Shown: piece after piece, positions 1-5,776 of the stretch
How positions within the stretch are numbered: position 1 is the stretch's first letter
Layout of the letters: each line of letters begins with the position of its first letter
NCBI GenBank assembly: GCA_023700885.1
Contig: JAMPYA010000124.1
Location: forward strand, 1 to 6,688
DNA from: Flavobacteriaceae bacterium
GTDB taxonomy: Bacteria > Bacteroidota > Bacteroidia > Flavobacteriales > Flavobacteriaceae
DNA length: 6,688 nucleotides
Direction: 5' to 3'
Position numbers and translations under genes: made by a program
Notes under the pieces: generated by a model
The model's database searches: none
Seen by the model: the letters and a program-made list of their open reading frames with translations, nothing else
What the model was told of the DNA's origin: nothing

Positions 1-2102
1 GGCCCCATACCTTCATAACCATGTGGTAATAATAAAACCAAGCCATTCATTCTTCTCCATTTATATTCGGCAGAGGCGATGTATTGATCAATAATAATTT
101 GAGCGCCGTTATAAAAATCTCCAAACTGAGCTTCCCAAATCGTCAAAGAATTGGGAGTAGTTAAAGCATATCCAAATTCAAAACCTAATACTCCATATTC
201 AGATAATAATGAATTATAGATTTTAAGTTTTCCTTGGGCTCCGAAATTATTTAAAGGTATATACTCTTCTTCGGATTCCTCTACTTTTACAATTGCATGA
301 CGGTGTGAGAAGGTACCTCTTTCAACATCCTGACCACTAATACGCACACTATGACCTTCATTCATTAAACTTGCATAGGCCATAAGTTCTCCCATTGCCC
401 AATCATAGGTATCGTTCTCAATCATAGAAATACGATCACCAAACAACTTTTTAATTTTTTTAAAAAATTTTTTATCTTTTGGTAATGTTGAAATTTCTTG
501 TGCAATTTTTACAAACAAATTTTTATCAATCGCTGTTTTGGGAGATTTTACAAAATCTTTGGAAACAGCAGTTCTCAGTCCCTTCCACAAACCACTTAAG
601 GACAAAGAAGTTTCTTCTTTTTCAGTTGATTTAGCTTCCTCTAACTTTAATTGAAGAGTCTCTTTAAATGCTTTTTCCATCTCTGTTACTAAATCAGGTT
701 TAATAACACCTTGAGCTATTAATTGTTGACTGTAAATTTCTTTCGGATTGGGATGAGTTTCAATTGTTTTATATAATAAAGGTTGCGTAAAACGAGGTTC
801 ATCACCTTCATTATGTCCGTATTTACGATAACATAAAACATCAATAAAAACATCTTTCTGAAATTGTTGACGAAACTCCATGGCTAACTGTGACACATAT
901 ACTAGAGCTTCTACATCATCGCCATTTACGTGAAAAACTGGAGACAACACTACTTTAGCGACATCGGTACAATAGGTACTGGAACGTCCATCTAAATAAT
1001 TGGTAGTAAATCCGACCTGATTGTTAATGACGTAATGAATGGTTCCTCCTGTTTTATAACCATCTAATTGACTCATTTGAATAACTTCATACACAAGACC
1101 TTGACCGGCTAATGCAGCATCTCCATGAATAAGTACTGGGCAAACTTTAGCATAATCATTATCATATGCAAAATCAATTTTTGCACGAGCGATTCCTTCT
1201 ACTACCGCATCAACAGCTTCTAGATGTGAAGGGTTGGGTGCCAAACTTAAAAATATATTCTTTCCTGATTTGCTTAGCCGTTGGTTGGTGTGTCCCAAAT
1301 GATATTTTACATCACCGTTTATCAATGATTCATCGTTTTCAATTCCCTCAAATTCTATAAAAATATCTTTAAATTGCTTACCTAAAATATTGGCAAGCAC
1401 ATTTAAACGACCCCGATGCGCCATTCCAATTACAAAATCCATAGCTCCCATTTCGGAACCTTTTTCAAACATGGCATCTAAAGCAGGGATGATAGCCTCA
1501 GCTCCTTCTAATGAAAAACGCTTTTGTCCTACAAATTTAGTGTGTAAAAAACTCTCAAATACAACCGCTTTATTTAATTTATTTAAAATATCAATCTTCT
1601 CATTAACAGTATAGGTAGGGGTATTTCTGGAAATTTCCATTTTTTTTTGAAACCATTCAATTATCTCAGGTTTACGGATATACATGTATTCTGCTCCAAT
1701 AGACTGACAATAGGTTTGTTTTAAATGAGTGATGATATCTTTGAGTTTGGCAGTACCAATACCAATAATTGTACCTGCCTGAAAGGTGGTTTCTAAATCG
1801 GTTTGATTTAATTCAAAGTTTTCAATATCTAACGTTGGTGTATAAGTTCTTCGAACACGAACTGGATTGGTTTTTGTAAATAAATGACCACGGGTTCGAT
1901 AGCCATTAATTAGGTTAACAACTTTAAATTCCTTGTGAAATTCGTTAGGAATTTCAGTATCATAATTTTTTCTAGCAAATTCAAAACCTTCAAAGAAATT
2001 TCTCCAACCGTCGCCTACCGAGGCCGGATTCTTCAGAAACTGCTGATAATATAAATCTATCACGCCACTTTCTGCATTACTTAAAAAAGAATAATTATCC
2101 AT
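1..2102 (-). CDS. sucA: 2-oxoglutarate dehydrogenase E1 component, 3' end cut by window edge
   Basis: This is the thiamine-diphosphate-dependent E1 subunit of the 2-oxoglutarate dehydrogenase complex. It decarboxylates 2-oxoglutarate and passes the succinyl group to the lipoyl arm of E2 (SucB) in the cytoplasmic TCA cycle. The frame is open for 700 codons with no stop, and it has no stop because the gene runs off the left edge; family members are usually about 900-930 residues, so roughly 220 are missing. Residues 1-45 (starting MDNYSFLSNAESG) match the small E1o N-terminal domain. Then come MAHRGRLNV (His229), NPSHLEAV (His293), the ThDP/Mg motif HGDAALAGQG (Asp328) ending in INNQVGFTT (Asn360/361), GHNEGDEP (430-437), SGQDVERGTFSHRHA (Gln591, Glu594) and WEAQFGDF (Glu657). 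These are typical of E1o rather than pyruvate dehydrogenase E1. The start at 2102 agrees with the family N-terminus. An AGGAGG lies only one base before the ATG. By eye it is less AT-rich than htrA. sucB would be expected just beyond the left edge, but that cannot be seen. Confidence 0.97.
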   Translation of the reverse strand, partial: MDNYSFLSNAESGVIDLYYQQFLKNPASVGDGWRNFFEGFEFARKNYDTEIPNEFHKEFKVVNLINGYRTRGHLFTKTNPVRVRRTYTPTLDIENFELNQTDLETTFQAGTIIGIGTAKLKDIITHLKQTYCQSIGAEYMYIRKPEIIEWFQKKMEISRNTPTYTVNEKIDILNKLNKAVVFESFLHTKFVGQKRFSLEGAEAIIPALDAMFEKGSEMGAMDFVIGMAHRGRLNVLANILGKQFKDIFIEFEGIENDESLINGDVKYHLGHTNQRLSKSGKNIFLSLAPNPSHLEAVDAVVEGIARAKIDFAYDNDYAKVCPVLIHGDAALAGQGLVYEVIQMSQLDGYKTGGTIHYVINNQVGFTTNYLDGRSSTYCTDVAKVVLSPVFHVNGDDVEALVYVSQLAMEFRQQFQKDVFIDVLCYRKYGHNEGDEPRFTQPLLYKTIETHPNPKEIYSQQLIAQGVIKPDLVTEMEKAFKETLQLKLEEAKSTEKEETSLSLSGLWKGLRTAVSKDFVKSPKTAIDKNLFVKIAQEISTLPKDKKFFKKIKKLFGDRISMIENDTYDWAMGELMAYASLMNEGHSVRISGQDVERGTFSHRHAIVKVEESEEEYIPLNNFGAQGKLKIYNSLLSEYGVLGFEFGYALTTPNSLTIWEAQFGDFYNGAQIIIDQYIASAEYKWRRMNGLVLLLPHGYEGMG

Positions 2103-2109
2103 ACCTCCT
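2100..2109 (-). promoter_or_regulatory. AGGAGG motif abutting the sucA start codon
   Basis: On the minus strand the sequence reads TAGGAGGTATGG, a full anti-Shine-Dalgarno match with a single T between AGGAGG and the ATG. That spacing is much shorter than the usual 5-9 nt, and no alternative in-frame start lies a few codons downstream. It may therefore not work as a ribosome-binding site. The homologous SucA N-terminus supports this ATG. Confidence 0.35.
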
Positions 2110-2120
2110 ATCAATTTCAA

Positions 2121-2135
2121 TTAACACAAGTTAAC
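2121..2135. promoter_or_regulatory. TTAAC pair in the sucA leader
   Basis: TTAAC occurs twice, 10 bp apart (2121-2125 and 2131-2135). The same bases also form a short dyad, TTAAC-N4-GTTAA. It lies 19-33 nt upstream of the sucA start codon. Similar TTAAC boxes at helical spacing occur upstream of dapF. A binding site or a small leader hairpin is possible, but in AT-rich DNA chance is a serious alternative. Confidence 0.2.
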
Positions 2136-2394
2136 TAAAAAAGGAAAATCATTATTGTTATTTTAATTGTTTTTTAATATCGTTAATGAATTTTTATAAG
2201 ATTTTATCAATAGAAATTATAAATCATAAAATAATATTCACATATACCTTTAATTTATTAATAAAATGAAACCAATTTACTATAAAGTAAATTTCAAAAA
2301 TCATGGTATATACTATTGAATAATCATATGATGTTAAAATGAATATAATACAACCAAATGATAGATTTGCATTATGTTGATAGGATGTTTATGG

Positions 2395-2429
2395 AAAAAT
2401 GGGGTAGAGTTTAATTAGTATTCTGACCC
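2395..2429 (-). terminator. probable intrinsic terminator of gap
   Basis: Read on the minus strand, GGGTCAGA (2429-2422) can pair with TCTACCC (2408-2402), giving 7 bp with one bulged C and a 13-nt AT-rich loop. It is followed after a few bases by five Ts (2399-2395). It starts about 53 nt after the gap stop codon. The long loop and bulge make it weaker than the htrA terminator, but stem, U-tract and position agree with transcription ending between gap and sucA. Confidence 0.4.
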
Positions 2430-2448
2430 AAGTTCTTTTTAACCAACA

Positions 2449-2456
2449 CAAATTTA
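2449..2456 (-). promoter_or_regulatory. possible -7 box (TAAATTTG) downstream of gap
   Basis: This is an exact match to the Bacteroidota -7 consensus TAnnTTTG on the sucA strand, 26 nt past the gap stop codon. No TTG element is seen at the expected upstream distance, and a transcript from here would have a leader of about 340 nt and would meet the hairpin at 2395-2429. Probably fortuitous, but it is the only exact box in the gap-sucA interval. Confidence 0.15.
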
Positions 2457-2481
2457 GGATTGGTTATAATTAGTATATATT

Positions 2482-3927
2482 TTAGTAATACGAAAATCGC
2501 TGAACTTTAGCAATGTACTTAGCTAAACGAATTACTTGATGGCTATATCCATATTCATTATCGTACCAAACATATAAAACAATATTTTTACCGTCGTTGG
2601 TAGCAATTGTAGCGTTACTGTCAAAAATTGCAGGAGCTGATGTGCCTACAATATCAGAGGATACTAATTCATTATTTAATGAATATTTAATTTGCTCAAC
2701 TAAATCACCTTCTAAAGCATATTTTTTCATGGTGGTATTTATTGTTTCTCTGCTTGCCGGTATACTGATTCTCAAGTTTAAAACAACCAATGAACCATTA
2801 GGAACAGGAACTCTTATCGCATTAGAGGTTAATTTCCCTTTTAAAGACGGAATTGCCAATGCAACTGCACTTCCTGCACCAGTTTCTGTTATGACCATAT
2901 TTAAAGCGGCAGCTCTTCCTCTTCTGTACTTTTTATGAAAATTATCAACTAAATTTTGATCATTAGTATAGGCGTGAATGGTTTCTAAATGACCGTTTTC
3001 TATACCAAAACTTTCTTCTATTACTTTTAAAACCGGAGTTATAGCATTGGTAGTACAAGATGCAGCTGTAAAAATATCTAATTCGTCAGGTGAAAATTCT
3101 TTGTGATTTACACCATAAACAATATTCGGAACTCCTTTTCCGGGTGCTGTAAATAATACTTTAGAGATTCCCTTTGCTTTTAAATGTCTACCTAAACTTT
3201 CTTTATCTCTATAAGCACCAGAATTATCAATTAGTAAGGCATCATTAACTCCATATTGAGTATAATCTGTTTCTTCTGGTGTATTTGCAGCAATCATATG
3301 TACAGTAGTTCCATCAATTATAAGCGATTTATTTTCAAGATCAACTTGAACAGTTCCCGGAAAATCACCATGAACTGAATCTAACCTTAATAATGAAGCT
3401 CTTTTTTCTAATGTAACGGCATCAATGGCACCTCGTGTAACGATGGCTCTTAAGCGCAATTGATTACCACTTCCCGTTTTTTCCATTAATTCTCTTGCTA
3501 ACAAACGTCCAATTCTACCAAACCCATAAAGAACAACATCTTTTGGTTTAAAATCTTTTGGTGTAAAAGATCCTTCTAATTTTGTCTTTACAAATTCTTT
3601 TTTAGATACATTCTTTTTCTCTAAATGAAATTCATAAACTAATTTTCCAACATCAATTTTAGCCAAACTAATATTTAAATCTTTTATTTCTTGAGCAATC
3701 TCAACGGCATCAAAAATTGAAATGGGTTTTTGAACAAATTCTCGTGAATATTCTAGTAAATTAAGAATCTCACTTACATTTCTATCTATTAGTTGATTTC
3801 TAAATAGAATTAATTCAACTGAATTATCATACCATAAATCACTTACGATCTTAATAAATTCAACTGTTGCTTTTCTTTTTTTAGTTTGATATACAAGTTG
3901 GGTTTCGTAAAATTGTGTTGTTGTCAT
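2482..3927 (-). CDS. gap: long-type glyceraldehyde-3-phosphate dehydrogenase with N-terminal extension
   Basis: This phosphorylating GAPDH interconverts glyceraldehyde-3-phosphate and 1,3-bisphosphoglycerate in cytoplasmic glycolysis or gluconeogenesis. It has 481 residues against the usual 330-340. The GAPDH core begins near residue 129: Rossmann motif YGFGRIGR (134-141), RLDSVHG (181-187), APGKG (261-265), active-site SCTTN with Cys291, TIHAYTNDQ with His318 (27 residues after the cysteine, as in the family), RRGR (335-338), the IRVPVPN segment (Arg372) and the C-terminal WYDNEYGYS (454-462). Residues 1-128 form a mostly charged, probably helical extension that I cannot assign. By hand alignment the Asp that normally follows the second beta strand and binds the NAD ribose is replaced by Thr164-Arg165, and the usual Pro before the TTGA-like segment is Ile346; this hints at NADP or dual cofactor use (inference). 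Long GAPDHs in flavobacteria often accompany a short paralogue. The start is the first ATG, preceded by an A/T-rich leader and a -7 box. It lies after an htrA terminator, so it is probably monocistronic. Confidence 0.95.
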   Translation of the reverse strand: MTTTQFYETQLVYQTKKRKATVEFIKIVSDLWYDNSVELILFRNQLIDRNVSEILNLLEYSREFVQKPISIFDAVEIAQEIKDLNISLAKIDVGKLVYEFHLEKKNVSKKEFVKTKLEGSFTPKDFKPKDVVLYGFGRIGRLLARELMEKTGSGNQLRLRAIVTRGAIDAVTLEKRASLLRLDSVHGDFPGTVQVDLENKSLIIDGTTVHMIAANTPEETDYTQYGVNDALLIDNSGAYRDKESLGRHLKAKGISKVLFTAPGKGVPNIVYGVNHKEFSPDELDIFTAASCTTNAITPVLKVIEESFGIENGHLETIHAYTNDQNLVDNFHKKYRRGRAAALNMVITETGAGSAVALAIPSLKGKLTSNAIRVPVPNGSLVVLNLRISIPASRETINTTMKKYALEGDLVEQIKYSLNNELVSSDIVGTSAPAIFDSNATIATNDGKNIVLYVWYDNEYGYSHQVIRLAKYIAKVQRFSYY

Positions 3928-3941
3928 AATAATTTTTTTTA

Positions 3942-3949
3942 CAAATGTA
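3942..3949 (-). promoter_or_regulatory. -7 promoter box for gap (TACATTTG)
   Basis: TACATTTG on the minus strand matches the Bacteroidota sigma-A -7 consensus TAnnTTTG. It ends 14 nt before the gap start codon, implying a very short leader. No clear TTG is found at the expected upstream spacing (the sequence there is TTTACG), so the -33 element is weak or absent. Its place between the htrA terminator and gap supports it. Confidence 0.5.
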
Positions 3950-3983
3950 TATATTTCAAACGTTTTCGTAAAGTTTTTTAAAA

Positions 3984-4012
3984 CAAAAAAATCCCGATTT
4001 TTTCAGGATTTT
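3984..4012 (-). terminator. intrinsic terminator after htrA
   Basis: Read on the minus strand, AAAATCCTGA (4012-4003) pairs with TCGGGATTTT (3997-3988), a 10-bp stem including one G-U pair, closed by a five-A loop and followed by more Ts (3987-3985). It begins 19 nt past the htrA stop codon. The A-rich upstream arm means it could also work in the plus direction, but no plus-strand gene ends here. Confidence 0.85.
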
Positions 4013-4031
4013 ATTTTTAGCAATATTTTTA

Positions 4032-5465
4032 TTAGTTAATTTTAATAGGGATATATTCTAACTGACCATTTGCTGATAAGATTTTTAATATAACATATTG
4101 TTTATCCTGTCCTTTTTCTAAATGATATTCCAATTCTTTTTCTGTTTTTATAATTTGATCATCAATACCTAAAATAATATCTCCATTATTAATTCCGAAC
4201 CTTTCTTTTAGTATAGAATTTGAAATTTTATTAATTTTCAAACCATTTTTAATTTTAAATTTTAAAATATCCTCAGTTCCAATTGGCTTAACATCACCAA
4301 TATAAAACTTTGTAAAATCAAATTTACCAACATCAATTTTCCCAAACTGGTTTTTTAACTTAACATTAAATTCTTTTAAATTTCCTTTTCTGATAACTGA
4401 TATTTTAATTGTTTCTCCAGGTCGTTTAGATTTTAATTGTCCATTTAAATCTCCAAATTTTGTTATTTTAACTTCATTAATCTTAACAATAATATCATTT
4501 TCTAATAACCCAGCATCTTTTGCAGCGCCTTTATCTAAAACATTAGTAATTATAATTCCTTCAACTGAATCTACATTTAGAGCTTTAGCTTTTTCATTAT
4601 TTAATTCTTCATAATAAATTCCTAAATATGCTTTTTGAACACTTCCAAATTCGATTAAATCTTCAATTGTTTTTTTTACAATATTAGACGGAATTGCAAA
4701 AGAATATCCAACAAAACCACCATTTTGAGAAGTAATTGCGGTATTAATACCCACTAATTCTCCTCTTGTATTTACCAATGCGCCGCCACTATTTCCTTGA
4801 TTAACAGCAGCATCTGTTTGAATAAATGAATCAATATTATTATTTCCTCCTAAATCTCGCCCTTTAGCACTTACTATACCTGCTGTTACCGTTGAAGTTA
4901 AATTATATGGATTTCCTACAGCTAAAACCCACTCGCCTACTCTTACATTATCAGAATTACCAAAAGGTATATAAGGCATATCTTTAACATCAATTTTGAT
5001 TAAAGCAATATCATTATTGGTATCTGCTCCTATTAATTTAGCTTTATATTTTTTCTTATTGTTTAAAGTTATCTCAATATCTGTAGCATTTTCAACCACA
5101 TGATTATTGGTAACAATATATCCATCAGATGAGACTATAACGCCACTTCCCATTCCTATTTGTTCAAACTTACGTTCTGAACTTCTACCATAAAAATACT
5201 CAGCAAAAGGATCTCTAACTGTTTGTATACTAATATTTTTAACATGTACAACTGCATTTAGAGATTCTTCTGCAACCTTAATAAAATCTGTATTTTCAGC
5301 AGCATAAAGCTTGTTAAAATTTAAATTGGTCGGAATCATTTTACCATTAACTTCGGTAGAATTAAATGGTTGCTCAGTAGTTTTTTTAGTTATAAATAAA
5401 TATGAACCCAAAGTAATACAACCTCCCAACGCTGAAACGATTATTAATTCAAAAGTTTTTTTCAT
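4032..5465 (-). CDS. htrA: HtrA/DegQ-type envelope serine protease with two PDZ domains
   Basis: This is a chymotrypsin-fold protease/chaperone of the HtrA (Deg) family, expected to act in the periplasm on misfolded proteins. Counting 477 residues from the ATG at 5465: MKK plus a hydrophobic stretch (about 5-26) forms a signal peptide or N-terminal anchor. The protease domain has GMGSGVIVSSDG (105-116), NNHVV with His122, NNDIAL with Asp152 and QGNSGGA with Ser226, so the catalytic triad is complete. PDZ1 starts at YLGIYYEEL (280) and runs to about 365; a more divergent PDZ2 follows at about 390-475 (GINNGDIILGID). The frame extends 11 codons further to an ATG at 5498 (MTNKKQIKYSH...), which has a GGAG eight bases upstream. 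I prefer 5465 because family members begin with MKK and the extension is encoded by an intergenic repeat, but 5498 is possible. The gene ends at a strong terminator and diverges from dapF. Confidence 0.95.
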   Translation of the reverse strand: MKKTFELIIVSALGGCITLGSYLFITKKTTEQPFNSTEVNGKMIPTNLNFNKLYAAENTDFIKVAEESLNAVVHVKNISIQTVRDPFAEYFYGRSSERKFEQIGMGSGVIVSSDGYIVTNNHVVENATDIEITLNNKKKYKAKLIGADTNNDIALIKIDVKDMPYIPFGNSDNVRVGEWVLAVGNPYNLTSTVTAGIVSAKGRDLGGNNNIDSFIQTDAAVNQGNSGGALVNTRGELVGINTAITSQNGGFVGYSFAIPSNIVKKTIEDLIEFGSVQKAYLGIYYEELNNEKAKALNVDSVEGIIITNVLDKGAAKDAGLLENDIIVKINEVKITKFGDLNGQLKSKRPGETIKISVIRKGNLKEFNVKLKNQFGKIDVGKFDFTKFYIGDVKPIGTEDILKFKIKNGLKINKISNSILKERFGINNGDIILGIDDQIIKTEKELEYHLEKGQDKQYVILKILSANGQLEYIPIKIN

Positions 5466-5505
5466 ATGTGAATATTTTATTTGTTTTTTATTTGTCATAT
5501 GGAAT
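5460..5505. repeat. CATATG-bounded repeat copy 1 (short form), overlapping the htrA start
   Basis: A 46-nt unit starts with TTTCATATGTGAATA and ends with CATATGGAAT. Its ends are inverted (TTCATATG against CATATGGAA with one bulged base), so it could fold as a hairpin on either strand. The same unit recurs at 5562-5629. Both candidate htrA start codons lie in its two CATATG boxes (5463-5468 and 5496-5501). Confidence 0.75.
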
Positions 5506-5512
5506 ACTCCAG

Positions 5513-5536
5513 TTTGATTAAAATATTTTCATCAAA
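5513..5536. promoter_or_regulatory. 24-nt near-perfect palindrome upstream of htrA
   Basis: Outer arms TTTGAT (5513-5518) and ATCAAA (5531-5536) flank a central AAAATATTTT; only one symmetric pair breaks the dyad (T5519 against C5530). It lies between the two CATATG repeats, 15 nt upstream of the longer htrA start. An operator for a dimeric regulator or an RNA hairpin are both possible. The function is unknown. Confidence 0.4.
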
Positions 5537-5554
5537 GTTTGTGTTTTTGCAAAC
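5537..5554. other. small dyad GTTTG-N8-CAAAC
   Basis: A 5-bp inverted repeat (GTTTG at 5537-5541, CAAAC at 5550-5554) directly abuts the 24-nt palindrome. Taken alone it would not be notable. Together with its neighbours it makes the htrA leader unusually dyad-rich. Confidence 0.25.
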
Positions 5555-5561
5555 ATGGCTA

Positions 5562-5629
5562 TTTCATATGTGAATATTTATTTGTTTAGTTCGACAAGCT
5601 CACTATAAATTTTATTGGTCATATGGAAT
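5562..5629. repeat. CATATG-bounded repeat copy 2 (long form with extra segment)
   Basis: A second direct copy of the unit at 5460-5505, 102 nt away, with nearly identical ends (TTTCATATGTGAATA and CATATGGAAT). It is 68 nt long, because about 22-24 extra bases near 5588-5611 interrupt the AT-rich middle. The extra part contains AGTTCGACAAGCTCACT. On the htrA strand the unit also holds a 14-codon frame (5578-5622, MTNKIYSELVELNK) that starts like the extended htrA frame. Confidence 0.7.
5588..5604. repeat. REP-like core (AGTGAGCTTGTCGAACT on minus)
   Basis: The core GAGCTTGTCGAA resembles, from memory, a family of short dispersed intergenic repeats in many bacteria including Bacteroidota. It sits exactly in the segment that repeat copy 2 has and copy 1 lacks, and it is richer in G+C than its surroundings. 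The identity rests on memory of the motif and not on a search. Confidence 0.4.
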
Positions 5630-5631
5630 TA

Positions 5632-5671
5632 GCATAGCAGAATTGGTGTTTGCATCGAGTTTCTGTAATGC
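5632..5671. other. imperfect hairpin upstream of repeat copy 2
   Basis: GCATAGCAGA (5632-5641) faces TCTGTAATGC (5662-5671): two 4-bp helices separated by a 2-nt internal mismatch, with a 20-nt loop. It adjoins the second repeat copy. It may be part of the same structured leader or simply chance. Confidence 0.25.
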
Positions 5672-5704
5672 ACATTTCATAATTATAAATTTTAACTGTT
5701 CATT

Positions 5705-5712
5705 CAAAATTA
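5705..5712 (-). promoter_or_regulatory. candidate -7 box for htrA (TAATTTTG)
   Basis: This is an exact TAnnTTTG match on the htrA strand. No TTG at the expected upstream distance was found. If used, transcription would start near 5700 and give a leader of roughly 200-235 nt that includes both CATATG repeats and the palindrome. A second exact match on this strand, TAAATTTG at 5811-5818, is about 100 bp further away and less likely. Confidence 0.3.
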
Positions 5713-5739
5713 ATATTTCAAAAGAAATTAAAAATTTAT

Positions 5740-5776
5740 TTAACATGCAATTAACGGTGATTTAACGTTTTTTAAC
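5740..5776. promoter_or_regulatory. four phased TTAAC boxes between htrA and dapF
   Basis: TTAAC begins at 5740, 5751, 5762 and 5772, giving steps of 11, 11 and 10 bp, so all four fall on the same face of the helix. They lie upstream of the candidate htrA -7 box and 85-121 bp before dapF. A regulator-binding array or intrinsic curvature could explain them, but neither is shown. Confidence 0.35.

Larger units (their letters stand above)
2103..2481. other. 379-nt intergenic region between gap and sucA
   Basis: Very AT-rich with no credible gene: the longest open stretches are tiny, such as an 18-codon plus-strand frame at 2359-2415 without any recognisable sequence. Reading on the minus strand from the gap stop codon, it contains a 7-bp dyad (TAACCAA at 2440-2446 with TTGGTTA at 2460-2466, without a following U-tract), then a better terminator-like hairpin at 2395-2429, then about 290 nt leading to sucA. 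Other small dyads are a perfect 10-bp palindrome ATCATATGAT at 2323-2332 and a pure A/T-rich hairpin AATTTAC-N6-GTAAATT at 2274-2293. The only exact TAnnTTTG box on the sucA strand is at 2449-2456, far upstream of the gene and without a TTG at a proper distance, so the sucA promoter is not resolved. Confidence 0.6.

Noticed and set aside
1166..1614. Two plus-strand open frames of 64 and 74 codons
   Set aside because: They lie antisense within the clearly coding sucA sequence, encode no recognisable protein and have no promoter or ribosome-binding signal.
1..2102. sucA as a truncated pseudogene
   Set aside because: The lack of a stop codon is due only to the window edge; the frame is intact and the catalytic motifs in the visible part are present.
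2274..2293. AATTTAC-N6-GTAAATT hairpin as a regulatory structure
   Set aside because: It is almost purely A/T and short; such dyads are expected often in DNA of this composition.
2359..2415. 18-codon plus-strand frame in the gap-sucA interval as a gene remnant
   Set aside because: It is too short, has no recognisable similarity, and sits over the probable terminator of gap.
2440..2466. 7-bp dyad just after the gap stop codon as a terminator
   Set aside because: On the gap strand the stem is followed by AAAAAG rather than a U-tract; the hairpin at 2395-2429 is the better candidate.
2597..2938. Plus-strand 113-codon open frame
   Set aside because: It is the mirror of the conserved GAPDH catalytic domain; the strong constraint on the minus-strand protein explains the open frame.
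5412..5432. Possible lipobox (LGGC) in the HtrA N-terminus
   Set aside because: The cysteine is in the middle of the hydrophobic stretch, with more hydrophobic residues (ITLGSYLFI) after it. This fits a membrane anchor or ordinary signal peptide better than a lipoprotein cleavage site.
5311..5517. Plus-strand 68-codon open frame
   Set aside because: It is antisense to the htrA signal/anchor region and its leader; its hydrophobic character mirrors AT-rich codons and there is no supporting context.
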